Below, in pieces: positions 12,001-22,468 of a stretch of 64,000 nucleotides of DNA. The translations under genes were made by a program, and so were the position numbers. Origin of the DNA: Atopsyche davidsoni (taxonomy: Eukaryota > Arthropoda > Insecta > Trichoptera > Hydrobiosidae). Below the pieces are notes generated by a model. That model was given only the letters and a program-made list of their open reading frames with translations. It did not search any database and had not been told where the DNA came from. Position 1 is the stretch's first letter, and every line of letters begins with the position of its first letter. The DNA is taken from assembly GCA_022113835.1 (NCBI GenBank), contig JAILWY010000005.1:4358501-4422500 (forward strand), read 5' to 3'.

Positions 12001-14333
12001 TATTATTAAAATATTGGCACAGTATATTCTATTCATAGTACTGTCCGTCGTAGCCACTACTTCTTCCCAACTTTCGGGCAAATTATGGATTCCATCCCAA
12101 AAGAACTGTTCGTCTTTTGAAGCCAAGAAAGAATCAAGCCAATTTTTGATACCCTGCTCAGAAGTGAAGCGTAATCCAGAAAGGGCATTCTGCATCGATT
12201 GAAACAAGTGGTAGTCGGAAGGGGCAAGGTCTGGGATTTAAGGCGGGGGAGGCAGAACTTCCCATCCAGACTCGTGCCTGGTCGCATATTCTGGCCGTTT
12301 TTCTGCCAATGCTCGCTTCAAACGCATCAATTGTTGTCTGTAGAACTCGCCCTTGATAGTTTGGGCTAGTGTCAGCAGCTCATAGTGGATGACACCCTTC
12401 TGATTCCACCAACTACACAGCATTACCTTGGCGCCATGAATATTTGGCCTGGCCGTCGATGTTGATGCATGTCCAGGCTTACCCCATGATTTTTTACGCT
12501 TCAGATTGTCGTAGCGAATTCATTTTTCATCATCAGTGATGATTCAATGCAAAAATGACTTCCTTTTGTGGCGTTCAAGCAGCGTTTCCGAAATGCAAAA
12601 TCGCCATTCGACGTCTCTCGGCTTCAATTCATGTGGCACCCAATTTCCTTGCTTTTGAATCATTCCCAATGCTTTGAAGTGTCTTGAAATTGTTGCTCGA
12701 TCAACTCCCAATAATTTTGCGAGTTCTGCTTGCGTTTGACACGAGTCTTTATCGAGCAATGCCTCTAATTCTTCATCTTAGAATTTTTTAGGTTGGCCTG
12801 GACGTTCTTTGTCATCCACATCGAAATCACCATTATTAAAGCGTCAAAACCAGTTCTCACACTTTTTTGCGATGGAGTATGTTCACCATAAACATCACAC
12901 AGCAATCGGTGACTTTCAGCTGGTTTTTTCTTCCAATTGAAACAGAAAAGTAAAGCTTCCCGCACACTGCGTTTTGTTGGTACAAAAATTGACATGTTGC
13001 GATATGTTCAGCGATATGACATATACTGAAAACAAAAGCGCAATTATGACGCTTCACTTAGAAAATTCGAAAAAAATATTGCACACACCGTATACTACAA
13101 ACATGAATTGTTATGTTAATGCTTATTATAATTTTATTATTATTGCTTTGGCTGAAATATCTTTTTGGTTTTTATGTAAAGCTGAAATCGATCGAGTTAT
13201 AAACGTTTTATATTTGAATTTCAGATGCCACAAAAATCAATTATATATTCACGTACAACATAGTCAAGGGCAAAGATGGCAAGGATTACATGATGATGGA
13301 TGAGACCGAAATGAGACGCGACATCGGAAAAGCTGAAATCAAATTAGAAAACCTATTCAATGGAGACAAACTTTTAGGTATGCTATATTATATATGTTAA
13401 ACATATATGATTTTGTTTTCAAGTGTCATATATATAATTACAATGCTATTCACAAATAATTTTGATTAAATATTTTGTGAATCCGCATTTTTAAAGTTAT
13501 CGACAAGAAAACCGACGAAAAAAATCCTTGATAGTACATTGGTTTGCATCTTCGCTATGTTTACAAAAGCAATGGTTTGGTTTGCGTCTTTGCTTAACTA
13601 AATCATTGGCTCGCGTCTTCGCTATGTTAATTAGCTTATATATTTATTTTTTTAATATCAAGATTTAATCTTGCATTTGGTTTTCTTAAAACTCTATATT
13701 AGTTGCGAGTCACAAATATTTGATTAACAAACCAGATTTTCACAAATTGATTCAAATTTTCGCGCAGTTATATAAACTACTGCGGTAGAATTGGATACAA
13801 AACCCTACAAGAATAAACGTGGAGTCAAGGGTTCTAACGCCAGCTATGTCTCAATTTTTCTTATATTGTATATTTAAACCTATTTTCGTCTAAAATTGTG
13901 GTAATTTATGAGTAAAATACTAAACCCAAAAGGCGTTTTATTGACTTCGAAAATGATTAATCATTGCTGATGCTCTTTTGACGCTAGCTATTTGCCCAAG
14001 TCGTAAGTCGATTCTTTGTGTCAATTACAATGAGATAGATTCATTGACATGAAGATTTGTATTGACATTGCATGTATCTATATAAATTAAAAAAATAAGT
14101 CCATAGAGTAAAAGAATCACGTGTATTTTTTTAAGAATTAATTACTTTTAACAGATTCACGATTGTTTTCTTTTTCGTTAGGTGAGACAACCAACAGGAT
14201 CCTGAATGATTCCTGGAAGGAAGTTATCGATGAGTTAAGTCCTCCCATTATAGAGAGTCTCAAAAATGCCATCACCATCTCCGTCACGAAATTACTTTCC
14301 AAGGTTCCATTCGATGAGGTCTTAACACCATAA
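6040..14333 (+). CDS. Takeout/JHBP-like secreted protein, tandem copy B (5 exons, 247 aa)
   Basis: Exons: 6040-6109, 11072-11309, 11750-11880, 13225-13377, 14182-14333, all with GT donors and AG acceptors and phases 1, 2, 1, 1. Exon 1 gives a signal peptide (MLKKVLLCVLALGLLDVSNA). Exon 2 follows with C30 and C40 in a C-x9-C motif around SRSDPKLNE, then the family motif KGDPELGVPVLDPISIGEI. Exon 3 gives VDLKKRRISVKL and the strand-rich middle, exon 4 ends LFNGDKLLG, and exon 5 carries LNDSWKEV. Only these two cysteines form the conserved disulphide, as in takeout proteins rather than classical haemolymph JHBP. The product is probably a secreted carrier of a hydrophobic ligand. Intron 1 is about 5 kb and full of repeats; intron 3 carries a mariner. 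Exon 2 is strongly GC-rich compared with the AT-rich flanks. AATAAA lies at 14427-14432. The exact ligand cannot be told. Confidence 0.93.
6254..6400 (+). repeat. Dispersed repeat family R1, copy 1 (intron 1 of gene B)
   Basis: It shares blocks CTTCTCCTCAG, TCACTGAGCATATA, GGTTTTCT, AATAGTATAG-like and CTTCTACA in the same order with 10130-10245 and, inverted, with 30056-30190. It lies in a stretch of intron 1 (about 6230-7015) absent from gene C. Confidence 0.6.
8629..8772. mobile_element. Foldback MITE in intron 1 of gene B
   Basis: The two halves are imperfect reverse complements over about 65 bp. The outer arms are perfect (AATACTTTTGTG at 8629-8640 and CACAAAAGTATT at 8761-8772). The inner arms hold GGTGACCGGTTTTGCCAGCC versus GGTTGGCGATACTGGTCAAC. 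A related half occurs at 49100-49165 (GCCGACCGGTTTCGCCAACC). It has no coding capacity. Confidence 0.75.
10130..10640 (+). repeat. Dispersed repeat family R1, copy 2, interrupted by a TIR element
   Basis: 10130-10285 and 10537-10640 together match, in reverse orientation, the repeat at 29335-29503 plus 30056-30190. Shared pieces include AATAGTATAG, CTTCTACA, ATAATCCTTTCCTTACAAAG and CAGGAGCTC. The 10286-10536 element splits it. Confidence 0.65.
10286..10536. mobile_element. 251-bp TIR element (Tc/mariner-type MITE candidate)
   Basis: Long terminal inverted repeats of about 57 bp begin GGTGTCCCAAAATCAACGCA (10286) and end, in reverse complement, GGTGTCCCAAAATTAACGCA (10536). The outer bases TTTA on both sides allow a TA duplication. 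The centre has no open frame. Superfamily assignment from the TA flank is tentative. Confidence 0.75.
10651..10671. repeat. Short interstitial telomere-like (TTAGG)n tract
   Basis: Four successive AGGTT units, the insect telomere repeat TTAGG in another phase, lie in intron 1 of gene B. It is short and probably incidental or repair-derived. Confidence 0.6.
11952..13092 (-). mobile_element. mariner-like element 2, inserted in intron 3 of gene B
   Basis: It is bounded by TIRs TACGATGTGTGCATTAA (11952) and, reversed, TACGGTGTGTGCAATAT (13092), with TA duplicated at 11950-11951 and 13093-13094. Gene C has the unfilled site AATAATACTACAAATG at about 21230-21243. The minus strand encodes broken mariner transposase: VREALLFCFNWKKKPAESHR, an EDSCQTQAELAK-like helix-turn-helix piece, GNWVPHELKPRDVE, TASTSTARPNIHGAK-like and FLASKDEQFFWDGIHNLPE. 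About 72 bp before the third catalytic region are missing relative to mariner 3, and several stops or frameshifts make it non-autonomous. Length is 1141 bp against about 1.3 kb for intact mariners. Confidence 0.93.
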
Positions 14334-15136
14334 ATATATTTCTGACGTTTAGTATAAAAACGTCAACAACAAAATTTAATGACGTGTTTACAAAAAATGA
14401 TATCACAAAATATTACCGTTATACTGAATAAATTCAGTAAATTTTAACTATTGTTTATCATTTGCTTACTTATATTTTAACAACCAAATACTTTATTTAC
14501 TTTGACATAGATCTAAATTTATTTAATTGAATTAAAATATTATAATTATGATATTTAAAAAACAGGTAATTGTGTCAATAATATTTATATGTGGAGGTGC
14601 TTTAAATTAGCCAAAGTATAGCTAAAAATATATAACCTTGAGAACTCTGGGATATACTGGGTTAAAACAGGTTGTATTGGGTTGCTTGGGCTGACTGAAG
14701 TAATACATTTTATTGGTTTTCATGTGATATAAACATTATTAATAAGTCTTAAGTCTTTTAATAATATATATTTTTAAATTATTAATTTAAAAATACGCAA
14801 ATTCTTTAAATTGTTAAAATTTCACAATGATTGTGCAAATGTGAAAAAAATAAATATCAAAAATATTTCTCAGTGGCCTTATTTTTTATAAAAATTCACT
14901 ATGTAGATAATGTAATATGAAAAAATAAACTGTATTTAAATAAATTGTTTTTTTTAAGAAAATGTAAATATTAAATTACGCTGTCGAATTAAATCCCCCA
15001 GCTTATATTATCTTGATTTTAATTTCATTTATTTCAGCACCAATGTGTCAATTATAATTATACCATCATCTATTCATCATTTTAACAGTCGATCATTTTA
15101 GAATTTCAGTTATTCTCTCATGCGTTTTCACTTATA
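14334..15136. other. 3' flank of gene B
   Basis: It contains a poly(A) signal at 14427-14432 and is homologous to the 3' flank of copy A. The sequence around 14674-14690 is inverted relative to A. No gene is seen. Confidence 0.7.
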
Positions 15137-16190
15137 TACGGTGTGTGCATTAATTTTTTCGGATTTTTTCATGAAATTGAAGCTTTATTATAAAAAATTG
15201 GTACAATATATTCTATTCAAAGAATTTTCCATCGCTAGCCATTACTTTTTCCCATATTTCGGGTAAATTATGGATTCCTTCCCAAAAGAACTGTTCGTCA
15301 TTTGAAGCCAAGAAAGAATCAAGCCAATTGTTGATACCCTGCTCAGAAGTGAAGCGTATTCCAAAAAGGGCATTCTGCATCGATTGAAACAAGTGGTAGT
15401 CGGAAGGGGCAAGGTCTGGGCTATAAGGCGGGTGAGGCAGAACTTCCCATCCACTGTTTTCCAAATAGGTTTTAACCGATTAAGCAATATGTGGCCGAGC
15501 ACTGTCATGATGGAAAATTACGGACTCGTACCTGGTCGCATATTCTGCCAATGCTCGCTTCAAACGCATCAATTGTTGTCTGTAGAACTCGCCCTTGATA
15601 GTTTGGCCTGGTTTCAGCAGCTCATAGTGGATGTCACCCTTCTGAATATTTGGCCTGGCCGTGATGCATGTCCGGGCTTACCCCATAATTTTTACGCTTT
15701 AGGTTGTCGTATCTAGTCCATTTTTCATCACCAGTGATGATACGATACAAAAATGACTTCTTTTTGTGGCGTTCAAGCAGCATTTCCGAAATGCAAAATC
15801 GCCTTTCGACGTCTCTCGGCAATTCATGTGGCACCCAATTTCCTTGCTTTTGAATCATTCCCAATGCTTTGAAGTGTCTTGAAATTGTTGCTCGATCAAC
15901 TCCCAATAATTTTGCAAGTTCTGCTTACGTTTGACACGAGTCTTTATCAAGCAATGCCTCTAATTCTTCATCTTAGAATTTTTTTGGTTGGCCTGGACGT
16001 TCTTTGTCATCCACATCGCAATCACCATTATTAAAGCGTTGAAACCAGTTCTCACACGTTTTTTGCGATGGAGCATGTTCACCTTAAACTTCACACAGCA
16101 ATCGGTGATTTTCAGCTGGTTTATTCTTCCAATTGAAACAGAAAAGTAATATTTCCCGTAAATTGCGTTTTGTTGGTACAAAAGTTGTAT
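15137..16190 (-). mobile_element. mariner-like element 3, right end lost
   Basis: The left TIR starts TACGGTGTGTGCATTAA at 15137 after a TA target in CTCATGCGTTTTCACTTATA. The same flanking words precede mariner 1, and copy C at about 23065 has the empty site. The minus strand encodes decayed transposase: ITGDEKWTRYDN with the first catalytic Asp, GNWVPHEL, PPYSPDLAPSDYHLF with the last Asp, and FLASNDEQFFWEGIHNLPE. Similarity to mariner 2 ends near 16190, about 115 bp short of the right TIR. Confidence 0.9.
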
Positions 16191-16194
16191 TTTA

Positions 16195-17815
16195 GTATTC
16201 AAGTTTTTCTTGTATGTTTTGCTTTATGCAATTTTATTTTTGAAATATTACTACAGCACTAAAAGTAACAGATGAAACCCATTTTAGATTCTAAGCAATC
16301 TTAAATTGATCCTTTAAAATATAAAAAATAATTTAAATTTTTTAAAGCTTTTATCAAACTCGTGATGGCTCAATATGATTTTATTAATCTCATCGGTGAA
16401 AGCGATGAGAAAGTGTCTCTGATATTTTTGCGTTGGTAAAAGTAAGGTGAAAGTTATGAGAAAGTGTCTCTGATATTTTTTTTAAATTAGACGACAATTA
16501 AACAGTGTGATACAAGCAATATTAGCGATAATAATTATATCGTTATAATTTTCAAAGTAATTATTCTTGAACCAGACGAGGACTTCAGGAATATAGTACA
16601 CATAAACAAATTACCATTCTTGAAAAGAGAAGCATTCCAAATTAAATCGTTTTTTGATTCTACATACTTGTGTGAAAAAAAAAGAAAGAAAGATGAACAT
16701 CTTGATGATTCCTTACGACCAGGAATATCATCATACTCCCCTAATTACGAAGCAATGGTTAATGGAATGCAATGCCAACGATCACATTGTCTTTGATCTT
16801 TCTCTTTTTTATAATGAATTTTGGTAATTGGGTCAACTTTGGGCAATGCTGATTTGTCAATATTTTTAAAAATCAGTCAATAAACACATTAAAATTTAAA
16901 TTAAATATTGTTGGTGCAATAAAATCTTAATACACTTAGTCCGGACCTTAATTGATACTTTCCGTATTCTAACCTGTAGTTTGCAATGTTTAGCTATGGA
17001 TGTACATTTTAAAGTTGCTATTAAAAATAATTATTCGTTGCATATTTGCCCCAACTCAATCCAACCACCAGATTTTTTAAACTATTATTTACTGATAATT
17101 ATTTATTTTACATAATAATATAAACAATTTTTTTAATATTTTATAATTATATTTTTGGAAATAAATATTTTTGTGCATTTTATGTATTATTGACTATGTC
17201 CAACTATAAATATACCTTAAAAACCGCCCGACCGGCATTCTAGAATGTGCTCTTAAGTGCAAAAAGGTTGGGGACCCCTGCTCTACATCAACCAGTTTTT
17301 AGGTGAATTTTTTAACTGAGGCCAAAAGATTTCAAAAAATATAACACGCGGCCGCACAAGGCAGAGTGAGTAGATTATTTACAATAATTTTTTTTTTTTA
17401 TATAATTTCTAAATGAAGTACTTTAAAACCTATAGATACATGGTAAAAATATGTTTTAAGATGTTTTGAATACATTATAACTAATGAGATTGTTCACATT
17501 TTTTTACATGTGTTTTTTTCAAAAAATTACTATGACTTTTTGCAACACTTTCCATATATAATGTGTGATTAAAGCATGTTATGTTTAAATTCAATACTAT
17601 TTCAGAAGTATGCAACCGAAACTTATATTAATTACCTCGTTATTTAATGGCTACTTTCTAATGAAATTTTTTTGTGTCTACTGTTTTATAGCTTATGTAA
17701 TTCACGCTGTTTTACTTGTATTAAAAACCACTAAAAATTATTTATTATTTATATATGATTTTTGTGAAGACCGGCCTAGTTAGTTCGATTTTACCTATAC
17801 AGGTTTTATTTGTGA
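16195..17815. other. Intergenic B-C spacer with a hAT-like end
   Basis: 16195-16391 matches the A-B spacer. 16395-16429 and 16446-16480 are a direct repeat (AGAAAGTGTCTCTGATATT). Around 17210-17281 the sequence ends GTGCAAAAAGGTTGGGGACC CCTG, the typical right end of a hAT-type element (CAGGGGTCCCCAACC reversed); no left end was found. 17282 onward again matches the A-B spacer. No open gene is seen. Confidence 0.55.
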
Positions 17816-17816
17816 T

Positions 17817-18110
17817 TGATATGATTAAGTACATTTTTTCACACATTGAAAATTATTAAAGAAAATCGTGACTTGTGCGGAATATTTAATTGGCACGAGT
17901 ACGTTGATTCATATATAGAATATGATTATTAAAATTCTCGCTAAATTGCAGTAGCTTGTTAGCATAATCGGACAATGCACCAGCCATGTAAGCTTGGGGA
18001 GTCGGTTTTGAATCCCGCACAAGTCACGATGATACTTTTCTGAGAGTTTCTTTAATCATTTTCAATGTGTGAAAAAATATACTTAAATCATATCAATTAT
18101 TCAATATTTT
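17817..18110 (+). repeat. tRNA-derived SINE with inverted partial copy, before gene C
   Basis: It is homologous to 4781-5067. The left arm (17817-17885) is the reverse complement of the tail of the right copy, including CCGCACAAGTCACGAT. The B box is degraded to GGTTTTGAATCCC. It was duplicated together with the gene unit. Confidence 0.75.
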
Positions 18111-18300
18111 TTTCGAAACAAAATTAAATTTATACATATAAAACCATCAAACCGATGTGCCCCAAACCGGTTTCATTTGAAAGCCGATAATACTGAGGTG
18201 GTTTTAGGCCACATAAATTAAACAATCAATAATCAAATTCGGTTTATTTAATTAAATAGCGGTAGCGAATTCTTTTCAAAAAAGGAAGAGTAATATTTTC

Positions 18301-18755
18301 GCGTATATGCAGGCTGTCAACAAAAAAACACTGATCTTGATGTTTGTTAAGATTAGTATGAAGTTGTATAATGCAGGCTGCCACAACAACAACAAAAATC
18401 AACAGAACTGTCATTCATTTGAGACCAGATCTTTTCATCACATTTATGTACAATCCCGCTTGGTCGGAAATCAAAGATTTGTTATCGCCTGGTCAGTCAT
18501 CGCTTCACAGATATGATCTGACAGCTAGAGTTTTCAAACAAAAACTCATGGATTCCTGTTTTACGCAGCATTCTTGTTATGTTGCTTGTTCCAGAGTTGA
18601 AACGCCGAAAAATCTTTATTTTTATACACCTACCGATAAAACTCAATATATCCGCAAGCATTAAGATAAAAAAGTTAATAAATAAACAAAAATTTCCTTT
18701 TTTTTTTTCGAACAAATAAAAAATCCGTATTCGGTGTCCGCTCGTATTTATAATT
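18301..18755 (+). mobile_element. Internally deleted Helitron remnant upstream of gene C
   Basis: This is the better preserved of the two remnants, with an open frame at 18371-18664. It contains RPDLFITFMYNPAWSEIKDL and DLTARVFKQKL (helitron-like N domain), joined to YVACSRVETPKNLYFYTP (end of the helicase domain). The intervening helicase motifs are deleted, so it cannot encode a working enzyme. The 3' terminus is degraded to GGTGTCCGCTCGT. Confidence 0.75.
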
Positions 18756-18859
18756 TTTAAAAAGCGTTTAAAAAATATATTTCATCATCTGAAAATAATT
18801 AAAAATTAAAAATTGAAATTAATCAAGGCAATAAATTAATTAATTGCATTTTTTGCGTG

Positions 18860-19102
18860 TTTTATTGTGCCGCAGAGCCTCTGAGGCCAGCGAGCCTCGG
18901 GGTAGGTTACTTAAGGCCTCTCTCGTGTCGAGGAGATCCACAACCGTCTTGGACCTCGCTTGGCTGCGACGTTTTCGTCTTGCGTGTTGGACCTGCTCCA
19001 TAAAAAAAAATAATCAAACGTCAAGACATAGACGCAGGCAGCCCGGCTGGTCCCTGCAATTATCATTTACTAAAGTCGAGATCTGGAGTTTGTATTTTCA
19101 AG
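18860..19102 (+). promoter_or_regulatory. Promoter and 5' leader of gene C
   Basis: It is nearly identical to the region before gene B, including TATA-like CATAAAAAAA at about 18999-19008, roughly 100 nt before the ATG. Confidence 0.5.
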
Positions 19103-22100
19103 ATGTTGAAAAAAGTATTGTTGTGTGTGTTTTCGCTCGGCTTGTTGGATGTCAGTAACGCTGCAGAGTTACGTGAGTATTTGATTATTACGTATATTAA
19201 TTTTTTTTACTGTTTTCATCGCTGGATATCATTACAATATAATTTACAATCACTTTCACGGATATTTCACGTGATAGCTCGTGTGGACGGAAGTAAACGC
19301 CTGCATTAACCTACCGTACACATCAAACAAATTAGGTTATTGTCAAACTAAGGACGAAGGTTTATCAGCATTATAGACCTCTGGCATTGACCGTATCGAA
19401 CATAGTAAAAAACTCAGAATATATAATATAGAGAGCATGTTTAAAATTTGGTAATCTTCTCATTGTACTTTTTAAAGCGTTTAAAAATGTAATGTTTACT
19501 CTAGTTCTAACCATTTAAAATCGAAACCTGAATCACAAAGTAAAAAGTATAAAACACTTTCGCTTTGCTAGATCGTAACCACTGGACTACTATAAACTTA
19601 AAGTTTCGACTTTTATGGCCAAAAATCGACAGAGAGCCGCGGCTACACAACTCTTATTAAAACCTTTATTATTAATAACGATAAACTTGATTGATTTACA
19701 TCCCACGCTATAATTAAAATTATTTGTCCTTGAAAATGATAACATATGTGAAAACAGAAATTCGAGTAATATTAAGGGATTGTGTTTTGAAGCTATTAAA
19801 ATCTTAGCTGGTTTATGATACTCATAAAACATTCATGTCTTAATTAAATCATTAATTTAAATTTAATGGTGTTTAAAACACAGTTGAAATTCAACAGTTT
19901 CAGTCCGGTCTGTCGTCTTTCAGCCAGCTACATGAAGTCCTGCTCGCGCTCGGACCCCAAGCTGAACGAGTGCGCCACGGCCAGCGCGAAGGCCGCCAGC
20001 TCCATATTCACCAAGGGCGACCCCGAGCTGGGGGTTCCGGTACTCGACCCCATATCCATCGGGGAGATAAGGTTCGGCTCTGTCGGAGGCAACGGCCTCA
20101 ACCTGATCTTCAAGAACAGCAAGCTCCACGGCACCAGGAATCTGGAAGTCAAAAAAATGACGTAAGAACCTACATTTCCATGACCTCGACATACCTTGTG
20201 TCATATTCTATCTTAACACACTAAAGGCGGGGGGCGTACTAGTACCCGTTTCGCGGACTGTTGTCTGAACGCGGGGCGCGTATTAAAACGTCTATGAGTG
20301 TGTTTACTCTAAAAGCGGCAGAAGGTCATTTTATTCTTTAGGCTTACAGCTCGAAATGTTTGTTTAGGACTCGTCAACGTTACTTCTGCCAATACTGTCT
20401 AGTGATTCTGAACAAAGTGACAATGAAGAAGTGAAGTGGTCAGAGAATGATAATTGAAAAATTTTTGGGACAAAGTGGTATTGTTGTGATGCCAAGTAAT
20501 CCGCAAAGTGTATATGAAGTGGTTCAACTTTTTATAGGAAACGATTTATTTGACTACATGCAAATCAAAGAGTGTATAGATTAGATTTCACACGAATTTT
20601 ACGCGAATTTTTACCCGCTTAAAGTGTGTTAACAACATAAAGTTTAAATACTAGATGCTAGATCCTCAGTAATTATTTAATGGATCTTTTTCACTATATC
20701 TGTCGTATCTCCTACGTCAGCCTTACTACGTAAATTTAAAATCTTAACCTATTTTAATTAATATATTATATATCATCACTTTAACCTTTTAAGTTTTGTG
20801 ATTTCATTATTAACAAATTCATATGATAAGCTTTCAATCAAATGGATTACACTTAATTTTGAAAACAGTAAAAATATATTTGTTTTAAATTCGCAAATTA
20901 TTTCAAAACCATGTACATAGGTTTTATCATTTAAATATATAATGCTAATTTTTTAATGTATTGATTATTCTTAATGCCATTTTTTTTTTCATTAAGTTAT
21001 TCTTATGCAAATTTAAAAAATTGGTGATTTCAGGGTCGACTTGAAGAAGCGTAGAATATCGGTGAAGCTCTTAGGAGACTTAGTCTTTACGTCCGATTAT
21101 GAAGTCAGTGGAAGGATTCTGATCATCCCCATAAACGGCAAAGGGCTGGCTAACATCAAAATAGGTAAGTTACGAGAGCGTATAAAAAAAATATTGCGTG
21201 TTCAAATTTTTTTTTCAAAATACGTGGAAATAATACTACAAATGTGAATTGTTAAGTTAATGCTTATTTAAATTTTATTACTATTGCTTTGGCTGAAATC
21301 TCTTTATGGTTTTTATGTAAAGCTGAAATCGGTCGAGCTATAAACGTTTTATATTTGAATTTCAGATGCCACAAAAATCAATTACATATTCACGTACAAC
21401 ATAGTCAAGGGCAAAGATGGCAAGGAATACATGATGATGGATAAGACCGAAATGAGACGCGACATCGGAAAAGCTGAAATCAAATTAGAAAACCTATTCA
21501 ATGGAGACAAACTTTTAGGTATGCTATATTATATATGTTAAACATATATGATTTTTTTTTCAAGTGTCATATATATAATTACAATGCTATTCACAAATAA
21601 TTTTGATTAAATATTTTGTGAATCCGCATTTTTAAAGTTATCGACAAGAAAACTGACGAAAAAAATCCTTGATAGTACATTGGTTTGCATCTTCGCTATG
21701 TTTACAAAAGCATTGGTTTGGTTTGCGTCTTTGCTTAACTAAATCATTGGCTCGCGTCTTCGCTATGTTAATTAGCTTATATATTTATTTTTTTAATATC
21801 AAGATTTAATCTTGCATTTGGTTTTCTTAAAACTCTATATTAGTTGCGAGTCACAAATATTTGATTAACAAACCAGATTTTCACAAATTGATTCAAATTT
21901 TCGCGCAGTTATATAAACTACTGCGGTAGAATTGGATACAAAACCCTACAAGAATAAACGTGGAGTCAAGGGTTCTAACGCCAGCTATGTCTCAATTTTT
22001 CTTATATTGTATATTTAAACCTATTTTCGTCTAAAATTGTGGTAATTTATGAGTAAAATACTAAACCCAAAAGGCGTTTTATTGACTTCGAAAATGATTA

Positions 22101-22468
22101 ATCATTGCTGATGCTCTTTTGACGCTAGCTATTTGCCCAAGTCGTAAGTCGATTATTTGTGTCAATTACAATGAGATTAGTCAATGAAGATTTGTATTGA
22201 CATTGCATGTATCTATATAAATTAAAAAAATAAGTCCATAGAGTAAAAGAATCACGTGTATTTTTTAAAGAGTTAATTACTTTTAACAGAGTCACGATTG
22301 TTTTCTTTTTCGTTAGGTGAGACAACCAACAGGATCCTGAATGATTCCTGGAAGGAAATTTTCGATGAGTTAAGTCCTCCCATTATACAGAGTCTCGAAG
22401 ATGCCATCACCCTCTCCGTCTCGAAATTACTTACCAAGGTTCCATTCGATGAGGTCTTAACACCATAA
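19103..22468 (+). CDS. Takeout/JHBP-like secreted protein, tandem copy C (5 exons, 247 aa)
   Basis: Exons: 19103-19172, 19924-20161, 21034-21164, 21366-21518, 22317-22468, with the same lengths and phases as copy B. The signal peptide is MLKKVLLCVFSLGLLDVSNA. C30 and C40 form the C-x9-C motif. The motif KGDPELGVPVLDPISIGEI is identical to B. Differences from B include Arg for Lys and Asn for Asp in exon 2, several in exon 3 (LVFTSDYEVSGRILIIPING), and a more divergent exon 5 (KEIFDELSPPIIQSLEDAIT). Intron 1 is only 751 bp against about 5 kb in B. Intron 2 carries a piggyBac-like MITE, and intron 3 lacks the mariner of B. The poly(A) signal AATAAA is at 22562-22567. All splice sites are canonical and the frame is intact, so the gene looks functional. 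The ligand is unknown. Confidence 0.93.
20217..20628 (+). mobile_element. piggyBac-like non-autonomous element in intron 2 of gene C
   Basis: The element is bounded by TTAA at 20213-20216 and 20629-20632, the piggyBac target. The TIRs are CACACTAAAGGCGGG and, reversed, CACACTTTAAGCGGG. Copy B has a single TTAA (in ATCTTAACAACATAAA) at this position, giving an empty site. Inside are decayed coding words such as SSDSEQSDNEEVKWSEND and VYEVVQLFIGNDLFDYMQIK, the latter like the start of a piggyBac DDE domain. Stops and the 412-bp length make it non-autonomous. Confidence 0.88.
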
